Source of the DNA: an uncultured Pelagibacteraceae bacterium | Lineage (GTDB): Bacteria; Pseudomonadota; Alphaproteobacteria; Pelagibacterales; Pelagibacteraceae | Length of the DNA: 64,000 nt | Reading direction: 5' to 3' | Assembly (NCBI GenBank): GCA_902588315.1 | Contig: CACIOP010000003.1 | Coordinates: forward strand, 33,329 to 97,328 | Shown: positions 21,211 to 30,731 of the stretch, piece by piece | Layout of the letters: the number at the start of each line of letters is the position of its first letter | Position numbering within the stretch: position 1 is the first letter of the stretch | Notes under the pieces: model-generated | Database searches by the model: none | What the model was told of the DNA's origin: nothing | The model's input: the letters and a program-made list of their open reading frames with translations, nothing else | Made by a program: the position numbers and the translations under genes

Positions 21211-22275
21211 ATGAAAAAAAAAATTTTAATTTCCACCGGTGGATCTGGAGGTCATGTGATACCAGCAATTACAATTTATAATCATTTAAAAAATACTCAT
21301 GAAATCTTGATTTCTACTGATATAAGAGGTCTTAAATATTTAGATAAGAATTATAAAGCATTTGTAATTAATACCCCAAAATTAAATAATTACTTCCTGC
21401 TTCCTTTTTCATTTTTAAAAATACTTTTTTTGACTATTAAATCTTTTTTTCTTTTAAAAAAAAGAAATATTTCAATTTTAATTTCAACAGGTGGCTATAT
21501 GTCTTTACCACTATGCTTAGCAGCCAAAATATTAGGAATTAATATTTTTTTAATTGAACCAAATATGGTTCTTGGTAGAGCAAACAAATTTTTTTTAAAT
21601 TTTTCAAGAAAATTAATATGTTATTCAAAGAATTTAATTAATTTGCCATCAGGGATTAATCACAAATTAACTACTATTAAACCTTTAATAAGAAAAGAAT
21701 ATTATGAAACCAGTAAGTACCAAAAACATGATAATTTATTCACAATAATAATCATAGGGGGTAGTCAAGGTGCAAAAATCTTTGATGAGCTTTTAAACAA
21801 ATGTTTTGTGAGTATTGCAAAAAAGATATCTATAAAAATTATTCATCAAACAAGCGAAAAAAATATAAATTTTTTAAAAAATTTTTATTTTCAAAATAAT
21901 ATTGAAAGTAAAGTTTTTAGTTTTGATCAAAATCTTAATGACGTTTTAAAACAAGGAGATTTATGTATAACAAGAGCAGGCGCGTCTAGTTTAGCTGAAT
22001 TATCACTCTTAAATATTCCATTTGTAGCAATACCACTTCCTTCATCAAAAGATAATCATCAATATAAAAATGCAAAATATTACTTTGAACAGGATTGTTG
22101 TTGGATAATTGATCAAAAAAATTTTGATGAACAGAAATTTGAGAAATTTTTGCTAGAATTGACAAAAAAAAGTCAGGATTACTTGACAAAAAAAAATAAC
22201 TTGAAGAAATTAAATTACCTAAATACCTGGAATAATGTTAATCAAAAAATACTAAAAATTATTAATGAAAATTAA
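21211..22275 (+). CDS. murG: MurG N-acetylglucosaminyltransferase
   Basis: STGGSGGHVIPAI, GGYMSLPLCLAA, IIIGGSQGAK, TRAGASSLAEL, DNHQYKNA. Confidence 0.95.
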   Translation: MKKKILISTGGSGGHVIPAITIYNHLKNTHEILISTDIRGLKYLDKNYKAFVINTPKLNNYFLLPFSFLKILFLTIKSFFLLKKRNISILISTGGYMSLPLCLAAKILGINIFLIEPNMVLGRANKFFLNFSRKLICYSKNLINLPSGINHKLTTIKPLIRKEYYETSKYQKHDNLFTIIIIGGSQGAKIFDELLNKCFVSIAKKISIKIIHQTSEKNINFLKNFYFQNNIESKVFSFDQNLNDVLKQGDLCITRAGASSLAELSLLNIPFVAIPLPSSKDNHQYKNAKYYFEQDCCWIIDQKNFDEQKFEKFLLELTKKSQDYLTKKNNLKKLNYLNTWNNVNQKILKIINEN

Positions 22276-23662
22276 GTTAGCAAAATCTGAACTTATACAT
22301 TTTGTCGGAATAGGTGGAATAGGTATGAGTGGCCTAGCATTAATAATGAAAGGAAAAGGTTTTAATGTTCAGGGAAGTGATATTTCAAATAATAAAAATA
22401 TTGAAAGATTAAGAAAAGAAAAAATAAAAGTTTTTATTGGACATAAGAAACAAAATATAAATAAAGGAACTATTCTAGTTATATCTTCAGCTATTAAAAA
22501 AAATAATCCAGAGTTTGTTGCTGCCAAAAAAAAACAATTACCAATTTATAAAAGAGGAGAAATGTTGGCCAACATTGTTTCTTTAACTAAAAACATTGTA
22601 GTTGTTGGATCACACGGCAAAACTACAACAACATCTTTGATAGCATCTATATTTCAAGAAACAAAAATTGATCCTACAATAATCAATGGGGGAGTGATAA
22701 ATTCAATTAATAATTCTGCTAAATTAGGAAAAAGTGATTGGTCTATATTAGAGGCAGATGAGTCTGATGGAAGTTTTATTTTTATACCCCCAACATATTC
22801 AATCATCACTAATATAGATCGAGAACATATGGATTATTATGGTAATATGAATAAATTAAATAAATATTTCGAAAATTTTGTTAATAAAGTTCCTTCATTT
22901 GGAAAATCATTCATTTGTTTAGATGACAAAAATAACAAAAATTTAATTAAAAATATAAAAAATAAAAACTTTTATACATATGGCCTCGATGTTAATTCAA
23001 ATTTTTGTATTAAAAATATAAAACAATTTAAAGAGTACTCTGAGTTTGACTTAAGTATAAAATTACCCAATAAAAAAAATCAATTAATTAAAAAATTCAA
23101 AATTCCTTTATTAGGAACTCATAATATTAAAAATTCTGTAGCTGCAGCTGCATTAGCTTTAATCGTAGGTCTACCAATAAATAATATAAAAAAAGGACTT
23201 AAAAATTTTACAGGGGTTCAAAGAAGATTTAATAAACTTTTTAATTTTAATAATGTAGATTTTTATGATGATTATGCCCATCATCCTACAGAAATCAAAG
23301 AAGTGCTAGATGGTGTAAAAAAAGTTTATAAAGACTATGAAAAAATATGTATTTTCCAACCACATAGAATATCAAGATTAAAAGATTTAAAAAAAGAATT
23401 TACCTACGCTTTTAAAAATGCAGATAAAGTTATCTTGTTTCCAATATATACTGCTGGAGAAAAATTAAAGCTTGGATTTAGTTATATAAATTTTGCAAAA
23501 GAAATAATTAAAAACTCAAGAGTCCAGCTATTTTTAGTAGATGATAGATTTCAATTAGCAAAATTTATTAAAGCAAACATATTTGGAAAAAAAATTGTTA
23601 TAGGAATGGGCGCGGGGACTATTTCAAGCTGGATGCGAGAATTACCTAAATTGTTATCATGA
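22265..23662 (+). CDS. murC: UDP-N-acetylmuramate--L-alanine ligase MurC
   Basis: HFVGIGGIGMSGLA, VVGSHGKTTTTSLIA, YDDYAHHPTEI. Confidence 0.96.
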   Translation: MKIKLAKSELIHFVGIGGIGMSGLALIMKGKGFNVQGSDISNNKNIERLRKEKIKVFIGHKKQNINKGTILVISSAIKKNNPEFVAAKKKQLPIYKRGEMLANIVSLTKNIVVVGSHGKTTTTSLIASIFQETKIDPTIINGGVINSINNSAKLGKSDWSILEADESDGSFIFIPPTYSIITNIDREHMDYYGNMNKLNKYFENFVNKVPSFGKSFICLDDKNNKNLIKNIKNKNFYTYGLDVNSNFCIKNIKQFKEYSEFDLSIKLPNKKNQLIKKFKIPLLGTHNIKNSVAAAALALIVGLPINNIKKGLKNFTGVQRRFNKLFNFNNVDFYDDYAHHPTEIKEVLDGVKKVYKDYEKICIFQPHRISRLKDLKKEFTYAFKNADKVILFPIYTAGEKLKLGFSYINFAKEIIKNSRVQLFLVDDRFQLAKFIKANIFGKKIVIGMGAGTISSWMRELPKLLS

Positions 23663-24564
23663 AAATTGATTTAAAAAAGCTAATCCCAGAATTTAATAAC
23701 AATTTAAAATTAGATTATGATCTAAAAAAAAAAAATTGGTTTAACATAGGAGGCAAAACCAAAGCTTTCTATAAGGCAGGTGATTTAAAAGAATTAATAA
23801 AGTTTCTTAAAAAAATTCAAGATAAAGAAAAAATATTTATATTAGGAGCTGGTTCTAATACACTTATATCCGACAATAAATTTGATGGAGTTGTAATAAA
23901 ACTTACTCAAAATTTTAATAATATTTCTTTACATTCTGAAGAAATCATAGTTGCTGGTAGTGCTGTTACAGATAAATCTTTATCTGAATTTGCAATGGAA
24001 AATAGTTTAGGTGGTTTTGAGTTTCTTTCCTGTATACCTGGTACGATAGGTGGTGGCATTAAAATGAATGCAGGTTGTTTTCACAGGGAATTTAAAGATA
24101 TTCTTATTTCTATTCAGGCAGTAAATAAATCAGGTCAAGTAATTACTATGCCTGCAAAAGATATAAATTTTAAATATAGAGATAGTGGATTATCTGAAGA
24201 TCTTATTTTTTTAAGTGCATCATTTAGAGGTTTTAAAAAAGATAAGAGTATAATAGAGAATGAGATGAGATTACTTAAAGAAAAAAAAGAGCAAGCTCAA
24301 CCGACAAAAATTAAAACCAGTGGTAGCACATTTAAAAATCCTATAGATCAGTCTAATAAAAAAGTTTGGGAATTAATTAAAGAGTCTGTGCCGTTGGAAA
24401 AATCATTTGGAGATGCGTCAATTTCTCAAAAACATTGTAATTTTTTTGTAAATAAAGGTAATGCTAAGTTTGAAGATATGAAAAAATTAATAAATTTTGT
24501 ATCCGACAGTGTCTTTAAAAAAACAGGGATTAAATTAGAAACAGAAATAAAAATTTTAGAATAA
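23659..24564 (+). CDS. murB: UDP-N-acetylenolpyruvoylglucosamine reductase MurB
   Basis: NWFNIGGKT, LGAGSNTLISD, IPGTIGGGIKMNAGC, SGSTFKNP. Confidence 0.95.
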   Translation: MKIDLKKLIPEFNNNLKLDYDLKKKNWFNIGGKTKAFYKAGDLKELIKFLKKIQDKEKIFILGAGSNTLISDNKFDGVVIKLTQNFNNISLHSEEIIVAGSAVTDKSLSEFAMENSLGGFEFLSCIPGTIGGGIKMNAGCFHREFKDILISIQAVNKSGQVITMPAKDINFKYRDSGLSEDLIFLSASFRGFKKDKSIIENEMRLLKEKKEQAQPTKIKTSGSTFKNPIDQSNKKVWELIKESVPLEKSFGDASISQKHCNFFVNKGNAKFEDMKKLINFVSDSVFKKTGIKLETEIKILE

Positions 24565-24565
24565 A

Positions 24566-25480
24566 TTGAAAAAAAAAGTACTTATAATATCAGGTGGAAT
24601 TTCTAAAGAGAGATTAATTAGTCTTGATACAGGAAATCAAGTTTTTAAAGAATTAAAAAAAAACGGTTATAGAGTTAAAATTTCTGAACCAGATAATTAT
24701 TTAGAAAAAAATATAAAAATGTTTAAGCCGAATGTGATCTTTAATGCTTTACACGGTCAATTTGGAGAGGATGGATATATTCAAACCATATTGGACAGGT
24801 TTAAAATTCCATACACTCATTCAAGTGCAATAGCATCTTCAACAGCTATGGATAAGGAAATTTCAAAAAAACTATTCATTAAAAATAAAATAAAAACCCC
24901 AAAATTTTTTACATATTCTTATGACATTACAAAATCTAATTTAATAAAGAAAATCAGCAAAAACTTAAGATTTCCAGTTGTAATTAAACCTTTGAATGAA
25001 GGCTCGAGTGTAAATGTCTACATAAGTAGTAAAAAGACTCTAGATAAAATTCTTTACAAACTGAAAGTTTATAAAAAAGTATTAATTGAGGAATTTATTG
25101 GAGGAAGAGAAATACAAGTTGCGATTATGGGTGATAAAAAATTAGGAGCAATTGAATTGAAACCTAAAAGAAAATTTTATGATTACAAAGCAAAATATGA
25201 CTCAAAATCTAAAACTCAACATATTATCCCTGTAGATTTGCCTAAATCTAAATTTGATAAGGTAATGGATATAGCTTTCAAAGCTCATAAAATTATTGGC
25301 TGCAGAGGAGTAACTAGGTCAGATTTTAAATTTTTCAATGGAAAATTTTATTTACTAGAACTTAACACTCAGCCTGGAATGACTAAATTATCATTAGTAC
25401 CAGAAATAGCATTGTACAGAGGTATAAGCTTTTTAAAATTAATTGAATGGATGTTGAAAGATGCATCAAAGAAAAAGTAA
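24566..25480 (+). CDS. ddl: D-alanine--D-alanine ligase
   Basis: HGQFGEDGYIQTILD, PVVIKPLNEGSSVNV, RSDFKF, LELNTQPGMT; TTG start. Confidence 0.94.
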   Translation: MKKKVLIISGGISKERLISLDTGNQVFKELKKNGYRVKISEPDNYLEKNIKMFKPNVIFNALHGQFGEDGYIQTILDRFKIPYTHSSAIASSTAMDKEISKKLFIKNKIKTPKFFTYSYDITKSNLIKKISKNLRFPVVIKPLNEGSSVNVYISSKKTLDKILYKLKVYKKVLIEEFIGGREIQVAIMGDKKLGAIELKPKRKFYDYKAKYDSKSKTQHIIPVDLPKSKFDKVMDIAFKAHKIIGCRGVTRSDFKFFNGKFYLLELNTQPGMTKLSLVPEIALYRGISFLKLIEWMLKDASKKK

Positions 25481-26132
25481 AAAAATTCTAATTTATTTTT
25501 TTTTATTAATAATTGCTTCGTCAATTGGTAACAACACAATCAATAATTATAAATTTAAAAAAATAGAAAATATTAATATTTTTGGATTAGATAAAAAAAA
25601 TAATCAAATTCTTTCGAATAAGTTAAAAAATTTGAGTTTAGGAAATATTTTTTTTGTTAATAAAAAAAAAATTGAAAAATTAATTAATTCAAACTCTTTA
25701 ATTGAGAGCTATGTAGTATTTAAAGAATATCCATCTACATTAAATATTAAAATTGATAAAACGAATTTTTTTGCAAAAATAAACGATAATGGTAAAAATT
25801 ATCTCGTTGGATCTAATGGTAAATTAACCCTAATTAACTCTGGTTACAATCAATTACCTTATATTTTTGGCAAACCTAAAGTTGAAGAATTTTTAAAATT
25901 TAAAAAAATTATAGATAGGTCTAAATTTTCATATAATGAAATAAAAAATATATATTTTTTTCCCTCAAAAAGATGGGACTTAAAGTTTCATGACAATATT
26001 TTATTAAAACTACCAAATAATTTAACACAAGAAACTTTGGATAATTTGTACAATTTTTTAGAAAATTATAATGGAGAAAATTTTAATATTATTGATGCAA
26101 GATTAGAAAACAAGATTGTTTTAGATGAATAA
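25461..26132 (+). CDS. ftsQ: FtsQ-like POTRA division protein
   Basis: Short N-terminal TM then POTRA-like domain (FKKIENINIFGLDKKNNQIL...ESYVVFKEYPSTLNIKI); position between ddl and ftsA. Confidence 0.78.
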   Translation: MHQRKSKKILIYFFLLIIASSIGNNTINNYKFKKIENINIFGLDKKNNQILSNKLKNLSLGNIFFVNKKKIEKLINSNSLIESYVVFKEYPSTLNIKIDKTNFFAKINDNGKNYLVGSNGKLTLINSGYNQLPYIFGKPKVEEFLKFKKIIDRSKFSYNEIKNIYFFPSKRWDLKFHDNILLKLPNNLTQETLDNLYNFLENYNGENFNIIDARLENKIVLDE

Positions 26133-26826
26133 AGAGAATGAATTAAAATATTACTTAAGTGTTTCCCCAAATAAATATGGAATATATTTGTTTGATACAA
26201 AAAATTTAAAAAATCTATATAAAGAGGAAATTATCTTAAATAATGATACAAACTATCAAAATCATGATGAATTAAAAAAATTTCTTGATGATAATATATT
26301 TAAAATTGAAAAATTGAGCGGAAAATTCATAGAAAATATATTTCTTATACTTGAAGATAAAAAAATTTTTAATCTAGAAATTGGAATTAAAAAAAAAAAT
26401 TACAATATTTCAGTCACAAAAGAATATTTAGAAAATTCACTTGTTGAAGCTAAAGATTTGTTTAGAGAGAGTTATCACAACCAAGAAATTATTCATATGA
26501 TAGTTAATAAATATTTTATTAATGGTAAGACACTTTTATTATTTGAAGAAAACCTAAAATGTGAAAACTTTGCTTTGGAAGTTAATTTTAAATCTATCTC
26601 AAATGATATCATTTATGATCTAAATAAGATTTTAGAAAATTATCAAATAAAAATATCAAAATATTTAGATGGAAGTTATGTCAAAAAAAATTTTAAGAAT
26701 GATATTGAGCTATCAGAAATGTCTTATAGGATTTTGTGCGGTCATAATCAAAATGAAGTTATGTTTGTAACAAAAAACACTAAAAAGTTAGCTTTTTTTG
26801 AAAAATTTTTTCAACTATTTAGCTAA
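26125..26826 (+). CDS. ftsA: Reduced FtsA-like protein (SHS2/1C region plus C-terminal amphipathic helix)
   Basis: Position after ftsQ and before lpxC; FtsA 1C-like pattern ISVTKEYLENSLVEAKDLFRESYHNQEIIHMIVNKYFINGK...ALEVNFKSIS; only 233 aa; ends KKLAFFEKFFQLFS. Confidence 0.65.
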   Translation: MNKENELKYYLSVSPNKYGIYLFDTKNLKNLYKEEIILNNDTNYQNHDELKKFLDDNIFKIEKLSGKFIENIFLILEDKKIFNLEIGIKKKNYNISVTKEYLENSLVEAKDLFRESYHNQEIIHMIVNKYFINGKTLLLFEENLKCENFALEVNFKSISNDIIYDLNKILENYQIKISKYLDGSYVKKNFKNDIELSEMSYRILCGHNQNEVMFVTKNTKKLAFFEKFFQLFS

Positions 26827-26889
26827 TTTTGTTTTTTCCCGTAACATTTGTTGTTTTTTAATAACTAAAAATTCAAATAAAAAGTATAT

Positions 26890-27810
26890 GTGTCTTATTT
26901 AACTCAAAAAACCATCAAAAATAATGTGAGCTTCAGCGGCATTGCCCTTCATAGTGGACTAAGTGTAAATGTGTGTATTAAGCCCGCTGAGCCTAATTTT
27001 GGAATTGTATTTAAAAGAGTAGATCTAAAAGAAAACAATATAGTTTATCCAAATTTTATGAATGTAAGTAATACATCTTTGAACACAACAGTCGAAAATG
27101 AATCTGGGGTAAAAGTTTCAACAATAGAGCATTTAATGGGTGCATTATTTGGATTAGGAATTGATAATGCTTTGATTGAAATAGACAATGAAGAAGTTCC
27201 AATATTGGATGGTTCAGCAAAGGTCTTTATTGAAACGATTTTAGCAGTTGGTTTTGAAATTAGTACCTCACCAATTAAAATTATAAAAATAAATAAAGAA
27301 GTAGTATTTTCAGAAGGAGAAAGGTTTATTAAAATTAAGCCATCTACACTTAATCTTGAAATTGATTTTGAACTTAAATATGAAAATGAGGTAATTGGAA
27401 ATCAAAGAAATAAAGTAAAAGTTTTTGAAGATAATCTGACAAACGTTTATAATTCAAGAACATATTGTTTGTTTGAGGATATAGAATTAATAAAACAAAA
27501 AGGGCTTGCTAAAGGTGGCAGTTTAGAAAATGCCATAGTGGTTAAGGGTAAAGAAATTCTAAATACTGAAGGTTTAAGAAATGATAAAGAATTTGTTAAT
27601 CACAAAATACTAGATTGTATAGGAGATCTTTATACTTCAGGCTATAGAATAATAGCTAGTATTGAATGTTCTCAGGGTGGTCATTATCTAACAAATCAAT
27701 TGCTTAGAAAAGTCTTTGAAAGCAAAGATAATTTTTCTATTTTAGAAATTAAAGAAAAAAACCTACCACACACACTAATAAATAGAAACATACTTAAATC
27801 TATAGCCTAA
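26890..27810 (+). CDS. lpxC: UDP-3-O-acyl-GlcNAc deacetylase LpxC
   Basis: SFSGIALHSGLSVNV, VSTIEHLMGALFGLGIDNALIEID, PILDGSAKVFIE, NHKILDCIGDLY, GGHYLTNQLL; GTG start. Confidence 0.96.
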   Translation: MSYLTQKTIKNNVSFSGIALHSGLSVNVCIKPAEPNFGIVFKRVDLKENNIVYPNFMNVSNTSLNTTVENESGVKVSTIEHLMGALFGLGIDNALIEIDNEEVPILDGSAKVFIETILAVGFEISTSPIKIIKINKEVVFSEGERFIKIKPSTLNLEIDFELKYENEVIGNQRNKVKVFEDNLTNVYNSRTYCLFEDIELIKQKGLAKGGSLENAIVVKGKEILNTEGLRNDKEFVNHKILDCIGDLYTSGYRIIASIECSQGGHYLTNQLLRKVFESKDNFSILEIKEKNLPHTLINRNILKSIA

Positions 27811-27859
27811 TAGTTAAACATATCTTTAAAATTATTTGGTAAATAAGTATAAATTTAAT

Positions 27860-28699
27860 ATGGAAAAGTTAAAAATTTTTTTATTCATCATTTTAGTATC
27901 TGTAATTAATCTTTCGTGCGCAAAAAAAGATACAAATAATTCTGTAATAAACGAGAAAAGTCTAGATCAACAAGTGCTCGAAGCGTATTCTGAAGGAAAA
28001 AAATCTTTAGAGGAAGGAGACGTTTTGTTTGCTGCTAAAAAATTTAATGAAGCTGAGATTTTATTTCCCCAATCAGATTGGGCACCCAAAGCTGCATTGA
28101 TGGCGGCATATTCATATTATAGGCAAGATTATTATGTTGATGCAATAGATGAAATAAAAAGATTTGTTAAGGTTTATCCAAAAGATCCAAATTTAGATTA
28201 TGCATATTATCTACTAGCAGTTTGTTATTATGAGCAAATTGTAGATGAAAAAACAGATCTTGATTCTATTAAAAATGCTAAAAAAAGTTTTGAATTTATT
28301 TTATCTAATTTTGCAAATACAGATTATGCATTAGATAGTGAATTTAAACTGGATTTAATAAACGACATTTTAGCATCCAAAGAAATGTATGTTGGAAGAT
28401 ATTATTTCAAAAAAAAAAAGTGGATAGCAGCTATTAATAGATTTAGAGCTGTAGTAGATGTTTATGATAATACAATTTATACAGAGGAAGCTTTGCATCG
28501 ACTAGTAGAAGCCTACTATACAATCGGTTTAAAAGATGAAGCTAAAAAATATGCACAGGTTTTAGGATATAATTATCAATCTTCCCAGTGGTATGAAATG
28601 TCCTATAGTGTGTTCAATGAAAAATATAAAAAACAAAAAATTAAAAATAATAAAGAAAAAAATTCAATTTTAAGTAAAGCAAAATCTCTATTTAAATGA
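27860..28699 (+). CDS. bamD: Outer membrane assembly lipoprotein BamD
   Basis: Lipobox NLSC; TPR pattern SLEEGDVLFAAKKFNEAEILFPQSDWAPKAALMAAYSYY; ATG 27860 preferred over ORF start 27836. Confidence 0.92.
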   Translation: MEKLKIFLFIILVSVINLSCAKKDTNNSVINEKSLDQQVLEAYSEGKKSLEEGDVLFAAKKFNEAEILFPQSDWAPKAALMAAYSYYRQDYYVDAIDEIKRFVKVYPKDPNLDYAYYLLAVCYYEQIVDEKTDLDSIKNAKKSFEFILSNFANTDYALDSEFKLDLINDILASKEMYVGRYYFKKKKWIAAINRFRAVVDVYDNTIYTEEALHRLVEAYYTIGLKDEAKKYAQVLGYNYQSSQWYEMSYSVFNEKYKKQKIKNNKEKNSILSKAKSLFK

Positions 28700-28700
28700 G

Positions 28701-30731
28701 ATGAAAAAAAAAGAAATTCAAAAAATCTATAAAAAAAAAATTAAATTAATTAAAAAATTTAATGAATTTTATTATAATAAGAGCAAACCTGCTGTAACTG
28801 ATGAAGAATATGATAATTTAAAAAAAGAAATATTATTATTAGAGGAAAAATATAATTTTCTTGATTTAATTGAGTCACCATCAAAAATAGTAGGTCATAA
28901 ACCCTCTAAAAATTTCAAAAAAGACTTTCATAGAGTACCAATGCTTTCATTGGCAAATGCTTTTACAGAGGAAGATTTGATAAATTTTGAAAAAAAAATT
29001 CTAAATTTCTTATCAAAGGATAAAAATTATACAATTTTTTATAGTGCAGAACCAAAAATAGATGGTATTTCAGCATCTTTAACTTATAAAAGTGGTGAAT
29101 TTGTTAAAGGTTTGTCTAGAGGTGATGGAAAAGAAGGTGAAGATATAACTGCAAACCTTTTGACATTAACAGATATACCAAAAAAAATTCATTCAAAAGA
29201 TTTTCCCGAGGAAATTGATATAAGAGGTGAAGTTTTTATTCAAAATAGCGATTTTGAAAAATTAAAAGAAAAATTTGCAAACCCAAGAAATGCTGCCTCA
29301 GGATCCTTAAGACAAAAAAATCCAGAAGATACAAAAAAAATACCACTAAAATTTATTGCATACACATTCGGTTTTGAAAAAGGATTAAAAATAAATAGTC
29401 AATTTGATTATCTTACTGAACTAAATAAATGGGGTTTTAAAACAAACCCTCTTAATAAATTAATTTCTGGTGTCAGTAATTTAATTGAAAATTATAATTT
29501 TGTTGAAAAACAAAGATCCAATTTAGATTTTGATATTGATGGTATAGTTTACAAAGTAAATGATTTTATACTTCAAAAAAGACTAGGTAATGTTGCAAAT
29601 GCTCCAAGATGGGCAGTTGCTCATAAGTTTTCTTCAAACAAAGCAACATCCAAAATAACAGATATAGAAATACAATTAGGCAGAACTGGAGCTTTAACAC
29701 CTGTTGCAAAAATAAAGCCAGTTAATATTGGAGGTGTTTTAGTATCTAACGCAACATTACACAATGAAGACGAAATAATTCGAAAAGATATAAGAATTGG
29801 AGATACAGTGACTGTAGAAAGAGCTGGAGATGTTATACCGCATATTCTTTCAGTAGATTTAAAAAAAAGGTCAAAAAAAAGTTCTAAGTTTATATTTCCT
29901 AAAACTTGCCCATCTTGTGGATCAAAAACAATAAAAGAATTTAATAAACTTACAAAAAAAAATGATGCAGTTAGAAGGTGTTCTAGCGAGGGTTACAAAT
30001 GTGATAAAATTTCAATTGAAAAATTAAAACACTTTGTTTCAAAAGAAGCATTTAATATAGATGGTTTTGGGAAAAAAATAGTTGAAAATTTTTGGAAATT
30101 AAAATTAATTAAATATCCTCAAGATATTTTTAATTTAGATTTTTCAAAAATTGAAAATTTAGATGGGTGGGGAAAACTTTCTGTTCAAAACTTAAAGTAT
30201 TCAATCGAACAAAAAAAAACTATTTCATTAGAAAAATTTATATATTCTCTAGGTATAAGACATATAGGTTTGGAAAATGCAAAATTGTTGTCTAAACATT
30301 TTATATCATTTTCAGAATTTAAAAATTTATCTAAACAAACTAATTATGAAGATTTGCTAAATATTGATGGAATTGGTGAAACACAAGTCAGTTCAATTAA
30401 AAGTTTTTTATCAAATGAAGCTAACATAAAAGTTTTAAACGAATTAGAAAAAGTTTTGTTAATAAAAGATGCTATTCAAAATTCAGATGATGGTTTGTTA
30501 AATAATAAGACTTTTTTAGTTACTGGAAAATTAAATGGAATTAGTAGAGCTGAAGTTAAATCCTTAATCGAGGAAAATTCTGGAAAAACAATTAGCAGTG
30601 TATCAAAAAAACTTAATTTTTTAATTATTGGTGAAAAACCTACTAGAAAAAAAGTAGAATACGCCAAACAGTTAAAAATAAAAATCATTGACCAAGCTGA
30701 ATTTTTGAAGATGCTAAATAAAACTAGCTAA
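28701..30731 (+). CDS. ligA: NAD-dependent DNA ligase LigA
   Basis: SAEPKIDGISASLTYKSG, RGDGKEGEDIT, NPRNAASGSLRQKN, 4-Cys zinc finger, HhH and C-terminal BRCT. Confidence 0.97.
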   Translation: MKKKEIQKIYKKKIKLIKKFNEFYYNKSKPAVTDEEYDNLKKEILLLEEKYNFLDLIESPSKIVGHKPSKNFKKDFHRVPMLSLANAFTEEDLINFEKKILNFLSKDKNYTIFYSAEPKIDGISASLTYKSGEFVKGLSRGDGKEGEDITANLLTLTDIPKKIHSKDFPEEIDIRGEVFIQNSDFEKLKEKFANPRNAASGSLRQKNPEDTKKIPLKFIAYTFGFEKGLKINSQFDYLTELNKWGFKTNPLNKLISGVSNLIENYNFVEKQRSNLDFDIDGIVYKVNDFILQKRLGNVANAPRWAVAHKFSSNKATSKITDIEIQLGRTGALTPVAKIKPVNIGGVLVSNATLHNEDEIIRKDIRIGDTVTVERAGDVIPHILSVDLKKRSKKSSKFIFPKTCPSCGSKTIKEFNKLTKKNDAVRRCSSEGYKCDKISIEKLKHFVSKEAFNIDGFGKKIVENFWKLKLIKYPQDIFNLDFSKIENLDGWGKLSVQNLKYSIEQKKTISLEKFIYSLGIRHIGLENAKLLSKHFISFSEFKNLSKQTNYEDLLNIDGIGETQVSSIKSFLSNEANIKVLNELEKVLLIKDAIQNSDDGLLNNKTFLVTGKLNGISRAEVKSLIEENSGKTISSVSKKLNFLIIGEKPTRKKVEYAKQLKIKIIDQAEFLKMLNKTS

